From Acidobacteriota bacterium (GTDB lineage: Bacteria; Acidobacteriota; Terriglobia; UBA7540): 11,823 nt of DNA. Position 1 is the stretch's first letter; the number at the start of each line of letters is the position of its first letter. Positions 1 through 7,513 of the stretch are shown piece after piece. The notes beneath the pieces were generated by a model, which was not told where the DNA came from, did no database searches, and worked only from the letters and a program-made list of their open reading frames with translations. The stretch spans positions 1-11,823 of the forward strand of contig QHZM01000196.1 in NCBI GenBank assembly GCA_003224665.1. The letters run 5' to 3'. Both the position numbers and the translations under genes were made by a program.

Positions 1-364
1 CGGGAGTCGATTTCACTCCCTTACCGTGGCGGACCGCCGCAGAGTTCACGGTGTAGGGGGCGGCATAGCTTTCCTGCCAGATCACCTGCGCGGCTTCCGG
101 CCGCAGGCATGAGACCACTTCGTGCTCGCCTTGCCGCGTGTGCAAGTAGATTTTGCCGCCGGCCACCACTGGAGACGAATGTCCCTCGCCGACGTTCACC
201 TTCCACTTCAGCGTGAGCTTTTCCGGCCACGCTTTGGGCTCGGAGAAGCCGTTGGCGATGCCGTCGCGGTTGGGGCCGCGCCACTGTGGCCAATCCTGCG
301 CCGCGGCGACGACGAGAAAACCGGCGAGGCAAATCGCGAGGCAAATTGCTTTGTGAGAAAACAT
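1..364 (-). CDS. Secreted PQQ-like beta-propeller protein, N-terminal part (cut by window start)
   Basis: The reading frame opens with ATG at 364 and runs without a stop to the window edge, giving 121 residues. Residues 1-23 (MFSHKAICLAICLAGFLVVA...) form a Sec signal peptide with a likely cut after AAAQ or near it. The mature start DWPQWRGPNRDGIANGF is the usual opening of secreted PQQ-like (BamB-like) propellers, and GHSSPVVAGGKIYLHTR and the following strands are the first blades. By family knowledge it is a periplasmic or exported propeller of unknown ligand, usually about 400-450 residues. It starts 12 nt after the permease stop, so it may be read through from that operon; only a weak GAG lies upstream. 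It resembles the propeller gene at 10227-11609, but that does not show shared function. Confidence 0.85.
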   Translation of the reverse strand, partial: MFSHKAICLAICLAGFLVVAAAQDWPQWRGPNRDGIANGFSEPKAWPEKLTLKWKVNVGEGHSSPVVAGGKIYLHTRQGEHEVVSCLRPEAAQVIWQESYAAPYTVNSAAVRHGKGVKSTP

Positions 365-376
365 GTTTCTCGAAGT

Positions 377-3300
377 CTACTCCGATCTCAGGGCCGCGAG
401 CAACGGGGACCGCAGAGCCGTGGCAGTGGCGGCGAGCGAGGCGGTGATTCCGGTCACGAGGACGGCGGCCAGCAGCAGGCTCAGCGACGCGACCGGCAGG
501 TGACCGCCGCGCAGCGAAACCGCCGGGGCGATGGCGAGCAGCGCGCAGGCCGTGCCCGTGATCAGGCCGAGCAGTAGGAGGAGCATGTTCTCGGCCAGCA
601 CCATCACGGCCAGATGCTGCGGGCGGTATCCGACCGCGCGCAGCAGCGCCAGTTCCCGCCGCCGCTCGAGCACATTGCGCAGCAGGATAGCGCCGAGTCC
701 CACGGTGCCCAGCACCAGGCCGAGCGCGCCCAAACTGCGGAATGTGGAAAGGTACGTGTTCTCCACGTTGTGGAAGCTCGCCAGGCGCGCTTCCGTCGGC
801 TGGATATCGAATCCGTAATCGGCGAGCGCCCCCTCCACCACTCCCGTCAGCTCGTGCGCTCTCGTCGGCGGAACGTTCAGCAGGAAGAAACGGTAGCCTT
901 CGACGTCCGGAAACAGGCGCAGGAAATTCTTCTCCGAGATCAGCAGCTCGCCTTGAAAAAGGCTGTCCTGCAATGCCGCGACGATCCGGAAACGCGTTTG
1001 GTCCAGCACGAACTCCTCGCCGAGTTTCAGGTGCAGCGCATAGGTCATGGAGTTGGCGTCGGCGATGGCCGGGATGACGCCGTCGGCCGGCTCCGATTCA
1101 AGCAGGAGCCAGGGATTTGCCGCCCGGGCCACCGAATCCTGGAATTGGAACCGAGCGCTGCGGAGAAAGGCCGCGGGAGGCGCCAGAATCCGCGGATGGC
1201 GCGGCTGGTAGAGATTCAGACAACTGGCGTCATCTCCGGGTCGCAAGCGGAAGGGGACGAACTCGACCCCTTCGAGGGGCGGGATGTTCAGGGCGTCGCG
1301 GCCGGCGGCAGTGTTCGGATCGTGAATCAACGGCAGGACCGACTCGGCCATGAGCGGGAAGCCTCCCGTGCCCGCGGATGCGTCGTCGCGGCGAAAGGCA
1401 TCGAGGGAAACGATGAGAAACGTCGCCGAGGCGATCAGGGCGATGCACAGGATGCTGCGGCCCGGGCGGCAGGTCGCGCTGCGAAGGCCCAGGCTGATTT
1501 GACCGCTGATGGCAGCCAAAGAATGCGAATTGAGCCAAGAGGACTCGAAACAGAGGGCGGCGATCAGCAACAGCGTGCCCGCACCGAAGAATTCGGCGGT
1601 TTGGTCCAGTTTGCGGACGAGCCCGGCCGCGAGCAGTGCAAGTGCGATGACAGCGGTGATAGCTCCGATGAGCAACGACCGTCTTCCGGAGTAGCGCTTT
1701 TCGACGCCTGCCAGCAGGCCGCGCGGCGTCACCGGCTGGAGGCCTCGCAGGGTCCACGCGATCGAGCCCAGGCCGGTTACCATTCCGGCCGCTGCGCCCA
1801 TCGCCAGCGATGCACTCGAGGCGTGAAGCGAGAGCAGCCTGCTGCCCACCGCATCAATCCACCAGGTTCGCAGTCCGTGCATGATGAGCCCGCCATAGGC
1901 AAGCGCGGCCCCCGCCCCCACCACGGCTCCGGGTGCCGCGAGCGCCGCGCCTTCGAGCAGAAATACAGCGCGGAGCTTGGAAATCGAAAAGCCGAGCGCG
2001 CGGAGCACGCCGATCTCGCGCATACGTTGCTCGACTCCCAGCTTGAAGAACAGCCCCGTTAGCAAGAGGGCCGAGACCATCAGGAAGAAACTGAAGTAGA
2101 GGAAGTACTCGCCGAAATCGGTGGCGCCGCGCGCTGCTTCGAGACCCTGGGCCTTTACGGCGACGACCGTGAGGCCCATTTGGGCGGGGTCGAGAGCCGC
2201 CCGAAGAGCGTCACCATAGGCTTCGGACGGTGGAAAGATGCGGATCGACGTGAGCCGGCCGAAACGCGTGCCCCAGAGCTGCTGGCCTCTCGCGAGCGGG
2301 ACGAACGCCTTCGGCGTCGTCCGGTAATGCTTCCAGTATTGCTCGTCGATCGGTCGGACGCGGCGCAAGTCGAGCGGAAACGGCGGATCCCAGTCGTGCA
2401 GGCTCTCGGACTCCGTAATCCCCGGATACTTCGGCGCAAAGTCACGGTCCGCCGCCGCGCCTTCGAGCGGGACCACCTGCGCCAGACGAAACTGTGCACT
2501 GTCGGTATGCAGACGACCGTCCGATTTCCAGACGTAGTAGTCAAGCGACATCGCGTCGCCCGGCTTTGCCCGCAGCTCACGGGCGGCCCACTGGTTGAGG
2601 GTGATGCCGCCGTCTTCCGCCGGCGCGGGCGGGGAGTCGAGCGCCGTTACCACGGAATAGGGAATCTCGCGCCCGCCGACGCGGATGCTGTTCGCGAGGT
2701 ATGTCAGCACCAGTTCCGTGCGCAGACCCAGTGACTTCGCGGTCGCCGACGCGGTCTCGGCCAGAGCGTCGCTGAGAAGGGCGCTGTCGGTTTCGAGGGA
2801 AAGGCAGCGCTGCTTCTCCAAAACGCGCAGCCGGAGGCCGAGGTCTTCGAGCGTGTAGCGGTCCTTCAAGGTGCGTTCGACGAGACCGCGGCTTGCTAGT
2901 CCGTTGGCCACAAGGAGGGTGTTGACCTTGCCTCGCTGATCCAGCTCCCGCTGGAGGCGGCTCAGCGGGACCAGCACAGCGCGGACGTCACCTTGCTGCG
3001 GTCGCAACGAGAACTCGCGGAAGGCAGCCTCAGTCTCAGTGAGCCGAATGGTCTTCCCCACATCTTCCTTGCGGCCGTGCAATGACTCGAGTGGAATCGC
3101 GGAAGGTTTCTCCACACGGACCAGGATGGCGTCGCCTGCCTTGCCGCCCAGTTCGCGCTCGAGCGCGGCGCTCAACAGCGTCTGCTGGTCCCGAGGCGGC
3201 TCGCCGGGCTCGGCCTGAAATTCCCAGAAGCGCTCGTCGACGCCGTAGACCTGCACACCCGATGCCCGCCGGCCGCTCGGGTCGTGCGCAACGACGCCGT

Positions 3301-3553
3301 CGACCGCGATCAAGGGGCATGCAGACCCGAAGGGCGAGGCCAGCTCCTCACGGAAGAAGCCGTTGCGCATGATGACGAAATCCGCGTTGCCCAGCCGCGC
3401 CAGCACCAAGTCCCGGAGGCTCGAGCGGACCGAATCACCCACCAGTAGCGCGCCGCCGAGCACGCCGACCGCGGTCGAGACCCCCAGCAGCACGGCCAGG
3501 TTCGTCCGCCAATACCACGTGAGATTACGCGCCAGCAGGGTGGAGGTTCGCAT
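377..3553 (-). CDS. ABC transporter permease, large FtsX/MacB-like family (1058 aa)
   Basis: Membrane subunit that should pair with the ATPase encoded just upstream. One N-terminal helix (about 18-40) is followed by a large extracytoplasmic domain (about 45-480). A first FtsX core follows, with helices near 483-505, 527-556 and 578-602 and the cytoplasmic coupling motif MREIGVLRALGF at 511-522. Further helices lie near 625-646, 657-674 and 698-718. A second extracytoplasmic domain leads to a second FtsX core with helices near 938-961, 982-1012 and 1020-1040 and the coupling motif RRELALLRAVGY at about 964-975. That is ten predicted helices and two FtsX units in one chain, so a single polypeptide may supply both halves of the transporter. 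Such proteins usually move lipids, lipoproteins or small molecules out of the membrane or periplasm; the substrate cannot be read from sequence. The ATG overlaps the ATPase gene by 29 nt, which suggests translational coupling. Confidence 0.9.
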   Translation of the reverse strand: MRTSTLLARNLTWYWRTNLAVLLGVSTAVGVLGGALLVGDSVRSSLRDLVLARLGNADFVIMRNGFFREELASPFGSACPLIAVDGVVAHDPSGRRASGVQVYGVDERFWEFQAEPGEPPRDQQTLLSAALERELGGKAGDAILVRVEKPSAIPLESLHGRKEDVGKTIRLTETEAAFREFSLRPQQGDVRAVLVPLSRLQRELDQRGKVNTLLVANGLASRGLVERTLKDRYTLEDLGLRLRVLEKQRCLSLETDSALLSDALAETASATAKSLGLRTELVLTYLANSIRVGGREIPYSVVTALDSPPAPAEDGGITLNQWAARELRAKPGDAMSLDYYVWKSDGRLHTDSAQFRLAQVVPLEGAAADRDFAPKYPGITESESLHDWDPPFPLDLRRVRPIDEQYWKHYRTTPKAFVPLARGQQLWGTRFGRLTSIRIFPPSEAYGDALRAALDPAQMGLTVVAVKAQGLEAARGATDFGEYFLYFSFFLMVSALLLTGLFFKLGVEQRMREIGVLRALGFSISKLRAVFLLEGAALAAPGAVVGAGAALAYGGLIMHGLRTWWIDAVGSRLLSLHASSASLAMGAAAGMVTGLGSIAWTLRGLQPVTPRGLLAGVEKRYSGRRSLLIGAITAVIALALLAAGLVRKLDQTAEFFGAGTLLLIAALCFESSWLNSHSLAAISGQISLGLRSATCRPGRSILCIALIASATFLIVSLDAFRRDDASAGTGGFPLMAESVLPLIHDPNTAAGRDALNIPPLEGVEFVPFRLRPGDDASCLNLYQPRHPRILAPPAAFLRSARFQFQDSVARAANPWLLLESEPADGVIPAIADANSMTYALHLKLGEEFVLDQTRFRIVAALQDSLFQGELLISEKNFLRLFPDVEGYRFFLLNVPPTRAHELTGVVEGALADYGFDIQPTEARLASFHNVENTYLSTFRSLGALGLVLGTVGLGAILLRNVLERRRELALLRAVGYRPQHLAVMVLAENMLLLLLGLITGTACALLAIAPAVSLRGGHLPVASLSLLLAAVLVTGITASLAATATALRSPLLAALRSE

Positions 3554-4196
3554 GACGCAATTGGTACCGGACGGGGAACCTGGAGGCCAGCTCCGCGCTG
3601 TGGGTCACCACCACCAGGATGGTCTCCTGCCGTTGGTGCAGCTCGAAGAGCAGAGAAGCCACCACATCGGCGGACTCCTGGTCGAGGTTGCCCGTCGGCT
3701 CGTCGCACAGCAGCAGAAGCGGCTTCCGGATCATGGCGCGCGCCAGCGCCACGCGCTGTTTCTCGCCGCCCGAAAGCTCGGCGGGGCGATGGTCCAGCCG
3801 GTCGCTCAGCCCCACCTGGTGGAGCAGCTCGCGGGCGCGCGCGGTGTAGCCGGCATGATCGTTCGCGACCAGCGTCGGAATTAGCACGTTTTCGAGCACC
3901 GAGCACTGCGGTAGAAGGCAATGGTCCTGAAATATGAAGCCGATCGAATGGTTTCGGAACGCCGCTAGTTCCTTCTCTGCCAACTGGTAGGGATTGCGTC
4001 CGTCCAGCGTCACCGTGCCGGCCGTCGGCAGTTCCAGCGCGCCGAGGATGTAAAGCAGCGTGCTCTTGCCGGATCCCGAAGGGCCCATGATGGCCACAGC
4101 GTCGCCGCGCTTCAAGGAAAGGGAGATGCCGGAAAGAACCGTCAGCGGCCCGCGGGGCGTTGGGTACTCCTTGGCGACTTTGGAGACTTCAAGCAT
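3525..4196 (-). CDS. ABC transporter ATP-binding protein, LolD/MacB type
   Basis: A 223-residue nucleotide-binding subunit that should power the FtsX-like permease encoded next. All motifs are intact: Walker A GPSGSGKST (38-46), Q-loop Gln90 in FIFQD, signature LSGGEKQR (141-148), Walker B LLLLCDEP (160-167) with catalytic Glu166, and H-loop His199 in VVVTHS. Length and motif wording (DEPTGNLD, FIFQDHCLLPQ) fit the LolD/MacB/FtsE branch. The frame stays open about 60 codons further upstream, but that part only mirrors the glycosyltransferase gene; MLEVSKVAKEYPTP is the normal family start. Its ATG at 4196 overlaps the glycosyltransferase stop by 8 nt, and its 3' end overlaps the permease by 29 nt. 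No clear Shine-Dalgarno is present, consistent with translational coupling. Confidence 0.93.
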   Translation of the reverse strand: MLEVSKVAKEYPTPRGPLTVLSGISLSLKRGDAVAIMGPSGSGKSTLLYILGALELPTAGTVTLDGRNPYQLAEKELAAFRNHSIGFIFQDHCLLPQCSVLENVLIPTLVANDHAGYTARARELLHQVGLSDRLDHRPAELSGGEKQRVALARAMIRKPLLLLCDEPTGNLDQESADVVASLLFELHQRQETILVVVTHSAELASRFPVRYQLRHANLHPAGA

Positions 4197-5490
4197 ACAC
4201 GCGCGTGGCAGCGATGCTGGCGTACACCTCGAGTGCCCGCGCGGCCATCCGCGAGGCACTATAGTGCTCGCGGACTCCCTGCGCGCCTCGCTTGCCAAGC
4301 TCCTCCGAGAGCGCAGGGTCCTTCCACAGCGAGAGGATTCCCTGGGCCAGGCTGGCCGTGTCGTCCGGTTCCACAAGGATTCCGCCGCCTGTCTTCTGGA
4401 GGATCTCGGGAAATGCTCCGCGCCGCGGCTCGACGACAGGGACTCCGTTCGCCATCGCCTCCAACAGGAAGATCCCCTTCGGTTCGTCGTAGGTGCCCGG
4501 GACGCACAGGACGTCGAGGTTCCGGAGGAAATCGATTTTGCGCTGCCGGTCGAGTACCCCCCGATAGCAGAACTCGTGTTCCATGCCGGCGTCCTTCATC
4601 TTGCGTTCGATGCCGCGGAGGTATTCGCGGTGTTCGGGCGCCAGGTAGCCGGCGACCTCCAGCGTGGCGCCGGAAAATTCGGTCTCGCGCCGCAGCCGGA
4701 TGTAGGTCTCGGCCAGGATGTGCAGGCCCTTCTCCGGCGCGACCCGCGCGAAGTATCCGACCGTGAAACAGTTGCTGCGGAACCGCAGAGCGGGATCATA
4801 GCCCTGAAGGCTGATGCCAAGCGGCACGACGTGCATCTTGTGGCCGGGGATGCCGAGGTAACGGCACATGAACTCCGCGTAGTATTCGCTGACCGCCGCG
4901 AAGCCGTCCACGTGCGTGATGTTGGCCCGAATCAACTCCAGCGACCTCGTTCGATACGGTTCCTGAAGCTGGCTGAGAAAGAGGTCTTCGCCCTGAAGCG
5001 TGCAGCATACCGGCCGGCCCACGGCCTCCCGGATCGGTCGCGCCAGCCCGATCAACAGCGAGTTCGGCAGCGTCACGATATCGGGCGGCGCCTCGCTGCG
5101 CAGCCAGCTTGTCAGCTTGCGGATTTCCTTGCGCTGAAAACCCTCCTCGCCGCGCAGCATGGAAACCGTCAGCTCACCCAAGAGGCGCGGGTTGACTGCG
5201 ATCGAGCGCCGCGAGGCAAGCTTGAGCGCCCACGGCGAATCCCACAGCCGGTCCAGCAGCCAGGGGGTCTTGCGGAAGAGGGCCCAATGCTGCTCGAGAT
5301 ACACGCTGATGCCGCCACAAAATACTTTGTGCTCGCTGACGTTCGGCTCGTCGGTCAGTGTCGGGGTATAGATGGGCAGCAGGGTGATATCGTGGCCCTG
5401 GTTTTTGATCTCCGCCGCCAGCGCGTTGTCGCGGATGCAGCTTCCGCAATACATCGGCCCGGCGCCGGCGGTGAACGCAACGATCTTCAT
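4189..5490 (-). CDS. Glycosyltransferase family 4 (GT-B fold)
   Basis: A 433-residue cytoplasmic retaining glycosyltransferase that should transfer a sugar from a nucleotide-sugar donor. The C-terminal donor domain carries the GT4 EX7E motif, E336-PKGIFLL-E344, followed by AMANGVPVVEP. VGYFARVAPEKGLHIL marks the start of the second Rossmann domain. The N-terminal loop reads AGAGPMYCGSCIRDNAL (8-24), with a CxxC pair (Cys15, Cys18) where many GT4 enzymes have a plain glycine-rich loop. No membrane helix is evident. The ATG at 5490 has a good ribosome site, GAAGG with a 6-nt spacer. The stop overlaps the ABC ATPase start by 8 nt, so enzyme and transporter are probably co-expressed; the sugar could be added to a product of the upstream enzymes or to a lipid or envelope polymer. 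Acceptor and donor are unknown. Confidence 0.9.
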   Translation of the reverse strand: MKIVAFTAGAGPMYCGSCIRDNALAAEIKNQGHDITLLPIYTPTLTDEPNVSEHKVFCGGISVYLEQHWALFRKTPWLLDRLWDSPWALKLASRRSIAVNPRLLGELTVSMLRGEEGFQRKEIRKLTSWLRSEAPPDIVTLPNSLLIGLARPIREAVGRPVCCTLQGEDLFLSQLQEPYRTRSLELIRANITHVDGFAAVSEYYAEFMCRYLGIPGHKMHVVPLGISLQGYDPALRFRSNCFTVGYFARVAPEKGLHILAETYIRLRRETEFSGATLEVAGYLAPEHREYLRGIERKMKDAGMEHEFCYRGVLDRQRKIDFLRNLDVLCVPGTYDEPKGIFLLEAMANGVPVVEPRRGAFPEILQKTGGGILVEPDDTASLAQGILSLWKDPALSEELGKRGAQGVREHYSASRMAARALEVYASIAATRVYA

Positions 5491-5502
5491 ACGGCGCCTT
5501 CG

Positions 5503-5808
5503 TCACCCGAGCCGGGCCAGGAGCGTACACACGAGTGTGAACCCGGCACCCTGGAGATCGTGGACCCGTTCCTGTTTGAGAGTAAACGGCACGCGCTCAA
5601 AAAACTCTTCCAGACGTCCGAGGTTTAGGTGGAAACCGGCGGCCCGAAATTTGCCGGAACAAAAGGGATTGTTCGGCAGCAACGCCGCAAGAAGCGCGCG
5701 AAGTTTCGCTAGCTGGTGCGCCTCAACGCTGCTGCGATCGGGGAAACCAGAGTGGTTAGAGGCGCGAATCGAAAAGTTCTCCCGGCGCAACTTCAATCTC
5801 GTCTGCAA
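5503..5808 (-). pseudogene. Truncated phenylacetate-CoA-ligase-like gene (N-terminal stub only)
   Basis: The frame from about 5808 to the TGA at 5503 gives roughly 100 residues. From AHQLAKLRALLAALLPNNPF through LGRLEEFFERVPFTLKQE it reads like the first 80-90 residues of the PaaK-like adenylate-forming ligase family, where FERVPFTTKQEL-type wording precedes the P-loop. Family members are about 400-450 residues. Everything expected next, including the SGTTG phosphate loop, the adenylate-binding core and the C-terminal lid, is absent, and the glycosyltransferase begins 12 nt later. The last residues (GFTLVCTLLARLG) look degraded. The frame overlaps the thioesterase end by about 50 nt and offers only TTG starts (5808, 5796, 5790), so the true start is unresolved. 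An intact protein would have activated an aromatic or other acid as its CoA thioester; this stub cannot. Family assignment rests on recalled sequence style and is moderate. Confidence 0.6.
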
Positions 5809-6205
5809 TGGCCTTTGGTATCGGAATACCCTTCATCTTGCCCCCGCGCTTGTCGCGCTTCACGCAGGAGACCGCCAGCGTTCCTCGCGCGACTTCTCGG
5901 GCGGGCTGCACGTTCAACTTTCGGAAGATAAAGGTATAGACAATACTTTTCTTCCTCTTCTCGCGCACGAGGAGGCGGATTTCAACCAGGTCCTCGAACC
6001 GCAGGGGATCCTTGAAGTCGCAGTCCGCGTGCACCCGCGGCCAGCCCAGCTCGCTACCCGCGGCGTGAATCGAGGTACCCAGTGACCGAAAAAACGCGTG
6101 TTCGACCGCCTCCATGAATCGAAAGAAGTTCGAAAAATGCATGATACCAGCCATATCGGTATCGGAAAACTCCACTTGGCGCGTCAGCTTGAATTCGCAG
6201 GCCAC
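5756..6205 (-). CDS. Acyl-CoA thioesterase, 4-hydroxybenzoyl-CoA thioesterase (YbgC/FadM) family
   Basis: A 149-residue single hotdog-fold enzyme expected to hydrolyse an acyl- or aroyl-CoA (or acyl-carrier) thioester in the cytoplasm. The N-terminal motif VEFSDTDMAGIMHFSNFFRF places Asp17 exactly where Pseudomonas 4-hydroxybenzoyl-CoA thioesterase has its catalytic Asp17, and the following HFxxFxxxxExA helix is typical. Length is normal for the family, which works as a tetramer. It begins with GTG at 6205, in the same frame as and 3 nt after the halogenase-like gene's stop, with AAGGG about 9 nt upstream; no ATG fits the frame. Its 3' end runs into the decayed CoA-ligase remnant. A ligase and thioesterase side by side suggest that the pathway handled a CoA-activated acid. 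Substrate is unknown. Confidence 0.88.
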   Translation of the reverse strand: MACEFKLTRQVEFSDTDMAGIMHFSNFFRFMEAVEHAFFRSLGTSIHAAGSELGWPRVHADCDFKDPLRFEDLVEIRLLVREKRKKSIVYTFIFRKLNVQPAREVARGTLAVSCVKRDKRGGKMKGIPIPKAIADEIEVAPGELFDSRL

Positions 6206-6208
6206 GCT

Positions 6209-7468
6209 TCATCGCCCTTCGATCAACGGGCTGCCATGCTCCAGCGGCTCCGGGACGGCTGCAAATTTCGCCACCGCCTCGAACAGCGGGTCAAAGTCGC
6301 GAAACAAGTTGCCCATCAGGCAGTCCGTCAGATCACCGTGGAGATGCGGGTAATGATCCACAAATTTCCGAAAGCTGAACTCGAGGTCGTAAAAGGTGTA
6401 GACCAATTTCCGCATGGCCTCGATGCCTTTGCGCATCTGCGCTCCGTAATCGCTGAACTGTGATGCGGAAACGTTGCCGGTGGTGAGGGCAGCGTCGACG
6501 GCGTCGGCGGCGAGCTCGCCGCTGCGCAGCGCCAGGAAGACCCCGGAAGAAAAAACGGGATCGAGAAAGGCAAAGGCGTCTCCGATCAGGACCAATCCAT
6601 CGGCGGCGCAATAGCGGGAACGATAGGAATACTCTCCCGTGACCCGATACGGCCCGGTCTGCCGGCCGGGCGCCAGGTGCTGCTGGACCCAGACGTTTAT
6701 TGCCACCTCGTGATGAAAAATTGATGCAAGGTCTCGCGTGCCGTTGTAGAGGTAGGTCTTTTCGGCAACAGCGCCCACACTGACGATATCTTCAGGGAGC
6801 GGAATATACCAGAACCAGCCCTTGTGGGGGAGGTAAGCAATGGTGGTGGCGCCCTCATCGACTCCTGGGTCGCGCAGCGCTCCCTGATAGTAGGTCCAGA
6901 CGGCGATTTTGTTCAAGTACGGATCGCGCACTTTCCACCCGTTACGCGTCACCGCGAAGGCATCTCGTCCACTGGCGTCGATGGTTATCGGCGCGTGGAA
7001 TTCGAGCGTCTCGCCGTTCTTGCCGACGGCTCTCACTCCGGTGACGGCGCCGTTCTCCTGGATCATCTGCCGGACCATGGTCTCCTCCCGGACTTCAGCG
7101 CCCTGGGCGCGGGCGTTGTCGAGGAGCATCTGGTCGAACTCGCTGCGCAGGACCTGCCACGTGGCGGCGGCTTCATGTTTCAAGGGTGTGAAGAAATAAA
7201 AGGGCTGAGATGCCCGCCCGTCGCTGCTGACGAACTGGACGCTGAATTTCTTTGGGAAATGAGAAGCCTTCATCCGGTCGATGAGCCCAATACGCTGGAG
7301 AGGGAAGTAGGTATAGGGGAGCAACGACTCGCCAATGTGATAACGGGGAAACTTTTCCTTTTCGAGCAGCACGACGCGGCGGCCTTTACTCGCCAGGACC
7401 GTCGCCGCCGTCGAGCCGGCCGGCCCGCCTCCGATCACGATTGCGTCATAGAGATTATTCCCGTGCAC
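6209..7468 (-). CDS. FAD-dependent oxidoreductase with flavin-dependent halogenase signatures
   Basis: A 419-residue flavoprotein of the p-hydroxybenzoate hydroxylase fold. The FAD dinucleotide motif is VIGGGPAGST (11-20), with a second FAD motif LVLIGDAFAF (292-301). FPRYHIGESLLP (40-51) is the wording used by carrier-protein and phenol-type halogenases such as CmlS and PltA. Three halogenase markers are present: WFWYIP (218-223), matching WxWxIP; FLDPVFSSG (301-309), matching FxxPxxSxG; and lysines 73/74 in HFPKKF near the place of the hypohalite-activating lysine. Related geranylgeranyl-reductase-type oxidoreductases share some of these, so halogenation is inference and the substrate is unknown. 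No flavin reductase is encoded in the window. The start is GTG at 7468, supported by GGGAG with a 7-nt spacer; the gene lies 45 nt after the radical SAM gene and 3 nt before the thioesterase. Confidence 0.85.
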   Translation of the reverse strand: MHGNNLYDAIVIGGGPAGSTAATVLASKGRRVVLLEKEKFPRYHIGESLLPYTYFPLQRIGLIDRMKASHFPKKFSVQFVSSDGRASQPFYFFTPLKHEAAATWQVLRSEFDQMLLDNARAQGAEVREETMVRQMIQENGAVTGVRAVGKNGETLEFHAPITIDASGRDAFAVTRNGWKVRDPYLNKIAVWTYYQGALRDPGVDEGATTIAYLPHKGWFWYIPLPEDIVSVGAVAEKTYLYNGTRDLASIFHHEVAINVWVQQHLAPGRQTGPYRVTGEYSYRSRYCAADGLVLIGDAFAFLDPVFSSGVFLALRSGELAADAVDAALTTGNVSASQFSDYGAQMRKGIEAMRKLVYTFYDLEFSFRKFVDHYPHLHGDLTDCLMGNLFRDFDPLFEAVAKFAAVPEPLEHGSPLIEGR

Positions 7469-7469
7469 G

Positions 7470-7484
7470 AACCGTCTCCCGGTT
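7470..7484 (-). promoter_or_regulatory. Ribosome-binding site within a small hairpin before the halogenase-like gene
   Basis: On the minus strand AACCG-GGAGA-CGGTT forms a 5-bp stem with a 5-nt loop. The Shine-Dalgarno GGGAG (7476-7480) lies mostly in the loop, and the stem ends one base before the GTG start. It decides the GTG start; a regulatory role is only a possibility because the stem is short. Confidence 0.4.
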
Positions 7485-7513
7485 GGAAGTATCGCTGTAG
7501 GGCAGCAAGACCG

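Noticed and set aside
614..2062. Long open frame of about 480 codons on the plus strand opposite the permease
   Set aside because: Its translation is rich in Arg, Gln and Glu with no recognisable motif and mirrors the permease codons. Long antisense frames are expected at this GC content.
4197..4376. Upstream extension of the ABC ATPase by 60 codons
   Set aside because: The extra residues are Arg/Ser-rich, lie over the glycosyltransferase gene in another frame, and are absent from the ATPase family; MLEV at 4196 is the natural start.
4060..5628. Plus-strand open frame of about 520 codons across the ATPase start, glycosyltransferase and ligase stub
   Set aside because: It spans three genes on the opposite strand, has no family features, and the minus-strand frames carry clear catalytic motifs.
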